Shown: positions 7,311 to 11,380 of the stretch, piece after piece | How positions within the stretch are numbered: the stretch's first letter is position 1 | How the letters are laid out: each line of letters begins with the position of its first letter | Assembly (NCBI GenBank): GCA_002395225.1 | Contig: DGWH01000127.1 | Location: 1 to 11,380, forward strand | Direction: 5' to 3' | DNA length: 11,380 nt | Source: Christensenella sp. UBA4263 | Lineage (GTDB): Bacteria > Bacillota > Clostridia > Christensenellales > Aristaeellaceae | Notes under the pieces: model-generated | Database searches by the model: none | What the model was told of the DNA's origin: nothing | The model's input: the letters and a program-made list of their open reading frames with translations, nothing else | Made by a program: the position numbers and the translations under genes

Positions 7311-7670
7311 TCAGGTTTTTATTAGAAACGCTGTCACTGCAGCAATTCCTATCAGTCCTGCGGCCAGGGCCAGCAAAATGCCCACATCCCTATGTCCTCC
7401 CTGGCGCTCTCTGTACCGGGCATAATCCTCCGTCTCCGTCCGGCCGGTCCTTGCCTCGCCCACAATCAGCCGCTTAAAAAAGCGGAACCCCCAGCCTGCA
7501 GAGGCAAACATTCGCAGATTGGACAGAAGACGGACAATTCCCACAACCAGAAATCCGCTGCCGATACAGAAGAAAAAATCAGAAACACCCTTCATTCCGG
7601 TCAGAACGAACAGCGCCGCGCCCAGAATGAACGATACAATGTATGGCCCGGATCCGCTCCGCAAACGCAT
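7311..7670 (-). CDS. DUF3899 small membrane protein, first full gene of the opp operon
   Basis: A 119-residue protein that I match to DUF3899 by its layout: two N-terminal membrane helices (about 10-25 and 31-50, with GVSDFFFCIGSGFLVVGIV), a basic cytosolic middle (FRFFKRLIVGEARTGRTETE) with EDYARYRERQ (81-90), and a last helix (about 96-117). Its function is not known. It precedes oppA by 23 nt on the same strand with no terminator between, so it should be cotranscribed with the transporter. The start is uncertain. The ATG at 7670 is only 1 nt from GGGGAGG, although AAAGG lies 6 nt from it. The TTG codon at position 3 (7664) lies 7 nt from GGGGAGG. The choice changes only two residues. Confidence 0.75.
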   Translation of the reverse strand: MRLRSGSGPYIVSFILGAALFVLTGMKGVSDFFFCIGSGFLVVGIVRLLSNLRMFASAGWGFRFFKRLIVGEARTGRTETEDYARYRERQGGHRDVGILLALAAGLIGIAAVTAFLIKT

Positions 7671-7679
7671 TCCTCCCCT

Positions 7680-7751
7680 TTACAAACCTCTACCTGTTCG
7701 TTCGGCACCGATTCTTTTCAGATACTCTTGCCAAAACCGATGCTGCCGCAT
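7680..7751 (-). CDS. 23-residue leader micro-ORF upstream of the DUF3899 gene
   Basis: On the minus strand, AAAGGGGG precedes an ATG at 7751. A 23-codon frame then runs to TAA at 7680-7682, only 9 nt before the next gene's ATG and in frame with it. The core reads WQEYLKRIGAERTG. A second copy of that core (WQEYLKRNGAERTG) lies 81 nt upstream. Over the 14 shared codons there are five base differences, of which four are synonymous (CAA/CAG, GGT/GGC twice, CGA/AGA) and one changes Ile to Asn. That pattern favours translation of this frame over the other two. The start codon lies inside a hairpin. I do not recognise the peptide. It may be a small protein, a leader peptide or a decayed gene end. 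Confidence 0.4.
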   Translation of the reverse strand: MRQHRFWQEYLKRIGAERTGRGL

Positions 7752-7754
7752 CGG
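7733..7754 (-). terminator. Possible attenuator hairpin in the opp operon leader
   Basis: CCGATGC and GCATCGG (7737-7743, 7748-7754) form a perfect 7-bp stem with a 4-nt loop, followed on the minus strand by UUUU. It lies 6 nt after the stop codon of the upstream repeat-unit frame and buries the micro-ORF ATG at 7749-7751. The U tract is short, so termination would be partial at best. Confidence 0.4.
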
Positions 7755-7927
7755 CCCCCTTTACGAGCTGCAGCCTGTTCTTTCGGCGCCGTTTCTTTTC
7801 AGATACTCCTGCCAGGCCAGCTGCTGCACCTTTGGAAATCCGACAGGCCCTCATTTGTCCGGCTTTTGGATAAATTCTGAAAGGCATTTTGCATAAATTT
7901 GGGCTTTTCCTGCTTTAATTATTTAAA

Positions 7928-7956
7928 ATAATAACAAATCTTCCTTGTTTTTGCAA
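7928..7956 (-). promoter_or_regulatory. Main promoter of the DUF3899-oppABCDF operon
   Basis: On the minus strand, TTGCAA (7951-7956) and TATTAT (7928-7933) are separated by 17 nt in an A+T-rich stretch (about 7890-7990) that stands out from its neighbours. The predicted start is near 7921, giving a leader of about 250 nt that holds the tandem repeat and hairpin. Confidence 0.55.
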
Positions 7957-8251
7957 TTCTAATTCGGTTTTTTTGCAAAAAATTCTTTTTCTTACCATGC
8001 CGGACCGGACCCATTTGTGGAAATTCTAATGGTTCCCGCCTTCCCTCCGCCTGGTCATCCTGTCCGGAATCCGGGCACCAGGCCGTGCCGGTCCCTGCTG
8101 TCCATGAACCGGACGCTGCACTTTGCGGCCCCGGCCCTGATCATTGTCCTGCATTTCTTTGTCTGCCTTCCTGACCAGACCTGTGGCCGCTGCCGGGCCG
8201 ATCAGATCAGAACCGTCCTCCCGCGTGACACGAAAGAACCGAGATTGACCC
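7957..8251. other. Divergent intergenic stretch with no firm gene
   Basis: This lies between the leftward opp promoter and the rightward MATE promoter. The first 40 bases are A/T runs (GGTTTTTTTGCAAAA-like). The rest is G+C-rich and open in one frame on each strand, neither with a convincing ribosome site. I see no riboswitch or RNA gene that I can name. Confidence 0.4.
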
Positions 8252-8346
8252 TTGACAAGAAACCTGAATACGATACAATCAGTCTGGATATCATCCTGAA
8301 ATTCCCCGATCTGATCTTTTGTCAGATCGATTTCCAGCTGCTCCAT
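8026..8346 (-). CDS. Doubtful 106-residue hypothetical ORF
   Basis: From ATG 8346 the frame encodes MEQLEIDLTKDQIGEFQDDI and onward, with protein-like composition for about the first 75 residues (GAA, GAT, CAG, CTG and ATC codons). After that comes an Arg/Gly/Pro-rich tail that looks less like protein. No Shine-Dalgarno site precedes this ATG or the in-frame ATGs at 8370 and 8385. The strong rightward promoter at 8252-8279 lies inside it on the opposite strand. I recognise no family. It could be a relic of a regulator gene next to the MATE pump, or chance. Confidence 0.2.
   Translation of the reverse strand: MEQLEIDLTKDQIGEFQDDIQTDCIVFRFLVKGQSRFFRVTREDGSDLIGPAAATGLVRKADKEMQDNDQGRGRKVQRPVHGQQGPARPGARIPDRMTRRREGGNH
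8252..8279 (+). promoter_or_regulatory. Sigma-A-type promoter for the MATE gene
   Basis: A perfect TTGACA (8252-8257) and TACAAT (8274-8279, 5 of 6) are separated by 16 nt. The predicted start is near 8286, which gives a leader of about 115 nt to the MATE start. No clear operator palindrome overlaps it. Confidence 0.65.
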
Positions 8347-8386
8347 TCTGGCGCACCGGCGCTGCAGCATCGGTACGCATCCCATC

Positions 8387-8394
8387 GGAGGTGA
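8387..8394 (+). promoter_or_regulatory. Strong ribosome site that sets an unusual MATE start
   Basis: GGAGGTGA at 8387-8394 is nearly full complementarity to the 16S tail. The in-frame codon at the right distance (5 nt) is CTG at 8400. The first in-frame ATG (8421) is 26 nt away. A GTG at 8391 overlaps the site itself and so cannot use it. Confidence 0.6.
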
Positions 8395-8399
8395 GTGAA

Positions 8400-9758
8400 C
8401 TGAAAACGAAAACACGGGATATGACCCACGGAGAACCCGCACGTCTGATTCTCCTTTTCCTGCTTCCCATTCTCGCCGGGAACATTCTCCAGGAGTTTTA
8501 TTCCCTCGTTGATTCCTATATCATCGGACAGATCAACGGAATTACTGCTCTCTCCGCCGTCAGCACCTCCGGCTGGCTTGACTGGCTGGTTCTCTCCATT
8601 TCTCTCGGACTGACTCAGGGATTTTCCATTCAGGGCGCCCAGGATTTCGGATCCGGGAAGAAAGAAGCCCTGAAGCGAACTGTCGGACAGAGCATTCTGG
8701 TGGCGGCCGGCAGTGTGGTGCTCATTGAAATCGGTGCCCAGCTTCTCCTTCGCCCGGTGGTTACCCTGATGCAGACACCGAAGGAAATATTTGAGCTGGA
8801 AATTCTCTATCTGCGCATCATCTTTGCCGGAACACCGCTGGTCATGACCCTCAATTTTCTGAGCGGCTTCCTGCGTTCCGTGGGCAACAGCCGGACTCCC
8901 CTGATCGCCATGATCTTTTCCACCCTCACCAATGCCGCTCTCGACCTGATTTTCGTCGGCGTGTTCCGCCTGGGTGTGGCGGGTGCCGCCATGGCCACGG
9001 TCATTGCGCAGGGCGTTTCCTGCCTGGTCTGCTTTATCGCCATTTTACACCTGCCCCTCCTGCATCCCACCCGGCGCGATCTGATTCCGGATCTGCCGGT
9101 ACTGAGAAAACTGATCCGCACCTGCTCCCCGCTGGTTCTCGGAAACATCGTCATCTCCATCGGCGGGCTTATCCTGCAGACCGTTGTCAACGGATTCGGC
9201 TACCTGTTTTCCGCCGGATACAACACCGCCGGGCGTCTTCAGGGTCCCATTGAAATTGCCGGTGTTGCCGTCAGCTCCGCCTCGGGCACCTTCATTGCCC
9301 AGAACTACGGTGCCAACAACATGGACCGGGTGCGGGAAGGTTTCCGGAAATCCCTTTACATCATCATCACGGCCTGTATCCTCATCATGACCATCATCTT
9401 TGTTTTTGGCGAGCACATCCTGCTCCAGTTCCTTAAAGACGATCCGGCCGTGGTGGATCAGGTTCTCCGCTATGCCTCCCGGTTTCTGATGGTCATGGGC
9501 ATGGGACTGCCGTTCCTGTACCTCCTGTTCCTCTACCGCTCTGCCCTGCAGGGACTGGGCGACACCTTTATCCCCATGCTCTCGGGCTTTCTCGAACTGT
9601 TCGTCCGCATCATCTGTGCCCTCCTTCTCCCCCGCCTGTTTGGCATGGACGGCGTGTTCTTTACGGAGATTCTTGCCTGGAGCAGCGCCGCCCTTCTGCT
9701 CATCATCGGCTATTACCGGCGAATGCATCGTCTCAGCACCGGCAAGCGGCTGAAGTGA
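8400..9758 (+). CDS. MATE-family efflux transporter (YoeA-like)
   Basis: An integral membrane antiporter of the multidrug and toxin extrusion family, expected to export drugs or metabolites in exchange for Na+ or H+. It has about 452 residues, the normal MATE length, and two similar halves of six helices each. The first half starts MTHGEPARLILLFLLPILAG and contains NILQEFYSLVDSYIIGQ, the typical family N-terminus. LRSVGNSRTPL marks the loop near the end of the first half. The second half starts near LIRTCSPLVLGNIV, with GTFIAQNYGANNMDRVREG and QGLGDTFIPMLSG. I start it at CTG 8400 on ribosome-site spacing; ATG 8421 is the conservative choice and gives 445 residues. It is single-gene, transcribed away from the opp operon, with its own promoter and terminator. 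The substrate cannot be inferred. Confidence 0.9.
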   Translation: MKTKTRDMTHGEPARLILLFLLPILAGNILQEFYSLVDSYIIGQINGITALSAVSTSGWLDWLVLSISLGLTQGFSIQGAQDFGSGKKEALKRTVGQSILVAAGSVVLIEIGAQLLLRPVVTLMQTPKEIFELEILYLRIIFAGTPLVMTLNFLSGFLRSVGNSRTPLIAMIFSTLTNAALDLIFVGVFRLGVAGAAMATVIAQGVSCLVCFIAILHLPLLHPTRRDLIPDLPVLRKLIRTCSPLVLGNIVISIGGLILQTVVNGFGYLFSAGYNTAGRLQGPIEIAGVAVSSASGTFIAQNYGANNMDRVREGFRKSLYIIITACILIMTIIFVFGEHILLQFLKDDPAVVDQVLRYASRFLMVMGMGLPFLYLLFLYRSALQGLGDTFIPMLSGFLELFVRIICALLLPRLFGMDGVFFTEILAWSSAALLLIIGYYRRMHRLSTGKRLK

Positions 9759-9788
9759 ACCCGTTCAGAGAGCCAAATGCATAAAACG

Positions 9789-9820
9789 AAACAAGCGCAG
9801 ACCCGCCTGCGCTTGTTTTA
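9789..9820 (+). terminator. Terminator between convergent MATE and aldo/keto reductase genes
   Basis: Arms at 9789-9800 and 9807-9818 (AAACAAGCGCAG and its complement) make a perfect 12-bp stem with a 6-nt loop. The plus-strand 3' side runs TTTTATTATG. On the minus strand the stem is followed by CGTTTTATG, so it may also stop transcription of the reductase gene, which ends 70 nt away. Confidence 0.88.
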
Positions 9821-9888
9821 TTATGTCCCTTGAAGTTGCCAGATTTCCCTTCCTTTGTCAGCACTGACGTGAAACGGTCTTTGTCCGC

Positions 9889-11004
9889 TTACGCTTCCAG
9901 TTCCCTGCACTCCTCAAGGAGCCGGATAATCGGCAGATGCTGCGGACAGACTGATTCACACTGACCGCAGGAAATGCAGTCACTCGCACGGCCTTTCCCC
10001 AGGGTGACAATCCCGTATTCCCGTTTGGTCCTGAATTCCGGACTGCCTTTGCGCCGGTTAATGACCCCGAAAATCTCCGGAATCGGAATGCTCATGGGAC
10101 AGCCTTCCGTGCAGTAATGACAGGCCGTACACGGAATGGACTTATCGGCCATCAGGGCCGCAAGCGCCTGATTGACCACGCCTTTTTCCTGCTCGCTGAG
10201 CGGCTTGAAATCCTTCATGAAGCTCAGATTATCCCGCATCTGATCCAGATTGCTCATGCCGCTCAGCACAACCAGGATTCCCTCGAGGCTTGCCGCATAC
10301 CGGAGTGCCCAGCTGGCATAGGAGACATTCGGATTGGCCGCATCAAAGATCTCGCGGACCGTGGGAATCGGATTGGCCAGAATGCCGCCCTTCACCGGTT
10401 CCATCACCGTGACCGGAATGCCTCTGGAACGGCAGATCTCCCAGTTGCGGCGCGCCGCCACCCCCGGATTGTCCCAGTCCGCATAGTTGAGCTGCAGCTG
10501 GACAAATTCGGTATCCGGATTTTCATCCAGAATCTTTTCAAGGAGCTCCGGATCCGCATGGAAGGAAAAGCCCCAGTGCCGGATTCGTCCGGCCGCTTTC
10601 TGTTCCCTGACAAAGTCCCAGAGATGGTACTCATCATACTTCTGGTACGTTCCGCGCTGCAAAGCATGGAGCAGATAGTAATCAATGTAACCGGCGCCGG
10701 TCCTCTCCAGACTCGTCCAGAACTGCTGCTTTGCGCTTTCCTCATCATGGCAGTGCATTCCTGCATGGAGCTTTGTGGCGACGGTAAACCGTTCCCGCGG
10801 ATAACGGTCACAGACGCAGGTCTTCAGGGCGGCCTCGCTCATCCCGCCGTCATAGACGTACGCCGTATCAAAGTACGTTCCGCCCGCTTCCAGAAAGAGG
10901 TCCACCATCTCACTCACCTGCGCGAGATCAATGGAGCCATCTTCAAGTTTGGGCAGACGCATCAGGCCAAACCCCAGCGGAAATCTGTTCTTTTCAATAT
11001 TCAT
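9889..11004 (-). CDS. Aldo/keto reductase with C-terminal two-cluster ferredoxin domain
   Basis: A 371-residue cytosolic oxidoreductase. Residues 1-270 form the NAD(P)H-dependent aldo/keto reductase barrel with the catalytic tetrad visible: Asp46 and Tyr51 in YFDTAYVYDGG, Lys78 in ATK, and His113 in YYLLH. The C-terminal 85 residues hold two cluster motifs: C-x2-C-x2-C-x3-CP at Cys292, 295, 298 and 302, and again at Cys343, 346, 349 and 353. They probably bind two 4Fe-4S clusters. This architecture is common in anaerobic Bacillota, where it may pass electrons between ferredoxin and a carbonyl substrate; the substrate is unknown. The ATG at 11004 has GGAGG 8 nt upstream. The frame stays open upstream to 11223, but the extra 73 residues are low-complexity and run across the promoter. 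It is convergent with the MATE gene. Confidence 0.92.
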   Translation of the reverse strand: MNIEKNRFPLGFGLMRLPKLEDGSIDLAQVSEMVDLFLEAGGTYFDTAYVYDGGMSEAALKTCVCDRYPRERFTVATKLHAGMHCHDEESAKQQFWTSLERTGAGYIDYYLLHALQRGTYQKYDEYHLWDFVREQKAAGRIRHWGFSFHADPELLEKILDENPDTEFVQLQLNYADWDNPGVAARRNWEICRSRGIPVTVMEPVKGGILANPIPTVREIFDAANPNVSYASWALRYAASLEGILVVLSGMSNLDQMRDNLSFMKDFKPLSEQEKGVVNQALAALMADKSIPCTACHYCTEGCPMSIPIPEIFGVINRRKGSPEFRTKREYGIVTLGKGRASDCISCGQCESVCPQHLPIIRLLEECRELEA

Positions 11005-11071
11005 CCCTCTGTCCTCCCGACTGTTCGCGTGTTCTTCCTGTTTTATGCATGGCCAGAAATACTCCGCCCAG

Positions 11072-11100
11072 ATTATACCGAAAAAGCACGGAAAGAACAA
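11072..11100 (-). promoter_or_regulatory. Promoter of the aldo/keto reductase gene
   Basis: On the minus strand, a perfect TATAAT (11072-11077) lies 17 nt after TTGTTC (11095-11100), a weak -35 box. The predicted start is near 11065, about 60 nt before the ATG. It lies inside the upstream open frame and argues for the ATG at 11004. Confidence 0.55.
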
Positions 11101-11349
11101 GTGACCCCGGCCCAGGTTCGCTGTCCATATTCCTTTCAAATCCGGAGAATGATCCTTCCTCCGGTTTCGGTTCGAACCCATGCATCCCCCGGATGGACAA
11201 GGCCCCCTCCTGAACCGGAACAAATGGCCGGTTCAATCTGTCATTTTCCGTTCTTTCCCATCTTTTCTTCCTTCCGCAGACCATTTTAGTCCCGTCAAGA
11301 GTATCGTTATTTCGTAATTTTATTCATCCTTTAGCACAATAATTCGTCA
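11101..11349. other. Intergenic stretch without a supported gene
   Basis: Open frames on both strands here carry no ribosome site or recognisable motif. The last 60 bases turn A+T-rich ahead of the rightward promoter. I see no RNA gene, repeat or terminator. Confidence 0.5.
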
Positions 11350-11378
11350 TTTTCAATTGTGTCCGATTGTGTTATAAT
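11350..11378 (+). promoter_or_regulatory. Extended -10 promoter reading out of the window
   Basis: TGTTATAAT (11370-11378) is a full extended -10 element with a perfect TATAAT (11373-11378). TTTTCA (11350-11355) is a 4-of-6 -35 box at 17-nt spacing. Two direct ATTGTGT copies (11356-11362 and 11366-11372), 10 bp apart, fill the spacer. The gene it drives lies beyond the window. Confidence 0.6.
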
Positions 11379-11380
11379 GA

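Larger units (their letters stand above)
7680..7841 (-). repeat. 81-bp imperfect tandem duplication
   Basis: Two units, 7680-7760 and 7761-7841, are offset by exactly 81 bp. The best block (7693-7732 versus 7774-7813) matches at 36 of 40 bases, and similarity falls off toward the unit ends. The period is 27 codons. The ribosome site and start of the micro-ORF (ATG at 7751) and those of the DUF3899 gene (ATG at 7670) are also exactly 81 bp apart and share AAAGGGG plus ATGCG, so the duplication seems to reach the gene start. The upstream unit has AAG where the downstream one has ATG. Confidence 0.85.

Noticed and set aside
5674..7425. 583-codon open frame antisense to oppA
   Set aside because: It is the mirror of a clear family-5 binding protein with signal peptide and ribosome site. 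Long antisense frames are common in G+C-rich genes with biased codons, and this one has no ribosome site or family features.
7680..7841. CRISPR-like repeat
   Set aside because: There are only two imperfect copies with no distinct spacers and an 81-bp period, and no cas genes nearby. It is a tandem duplication.
7690..7887. 65-codon minus-strand frame (KGAAAGLAG / VSEKKRRRKNR) over the tandem repeat
   Set aside because: In this frame the two repeat copies differ by several amino-acid changes, while the frame shifted by one base is mostly synonymous. It also lacks a well-spaced ribosome site.
8017..8394. 125-codon plus-strand frame ending in the MATE ribosome site
   Set aside because: It starts far upstream of the predicted transcription start (about 8286), has no ribosome site and no recognisable family, so it could not be translated from the MATE transcript.
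11005..11223. 73-residue N-terminal extension of the aldo/keto reductase
   Set aside because: It is not family-like and crosses a perfect TATAAT promoter element, and a strong ribosome site precedes the ATG at 11004, where the barrel begins.

Overview
The window is ordinary-looking bacterial chromosome with about 55% G+C (estimated by eye), strong GGAGG-type ribosome sites and intrinsic terminators. The oligopeptide transporter is of the Gram-positive Ami/Opp type. It sits with a DUF3899 membrane protein, a Mbeg1-like (DUF2974) hydrolase and a YoeA-type MATE pump. Together these suggest a Bacillota, perhaps a gut Erysipelotrichia or Clostridia member. That placement is inference. I see no tRNA, rRNA, CRISPR array, insertion sequence or phage gene.

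Layout. 1-1182 (minus): a two-gene unit with its own sigma-A-type promoter, a hotdog acyl-CoA thioesterase followed by a DUF2974 alpha/beta-hydrolase cut off by the window edge. 1198-7956 (minus): one transporter operon read as DUF3899 protein, oppA, oppB, oppC, oppD, oppF, ending in a terminator. 7957-8399: divergent intergenic region with a good rightward promoter and one doubtful ORF. 8400-9758 (plus): MATE efflux pump, ending in a terminator that may serve both strands. 9889-11100 (minus): aldo/keto reductase with a two-cluster ferredoxin tail and its own promoter. 11101-11380: no gene, but an extended -10 promoter points rightward out of the window.

How the genes work together. OppA captures peptides outside the membrane. 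OppB and OppC form the channel, and OppD and OppF hydrolyse ATP. Tight spacing in oppBCDF (4-nt and 8-nt overlaps, one 3-nt gap) suggests translational coupling. Two parts of the operon look regulated. The first is a leader of about 250 nt holding an 81-bp tandem duplication, a 23-codon ORF with a good ribosome site, and a small terminator-like hairpin over that ORF's start. The second is the 205-nt oppA-oppB gap, which holds a near-consensus internal promoter and two strong RNA hairpins; this could set OppA levels apart from the membrane and ATPase subunits.

The protein-coding genes belong to known families. The most promising undescribed material is the leader micro-ORF duplication and the structured oppA-oppB junction. 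Neither is proof of a new system.
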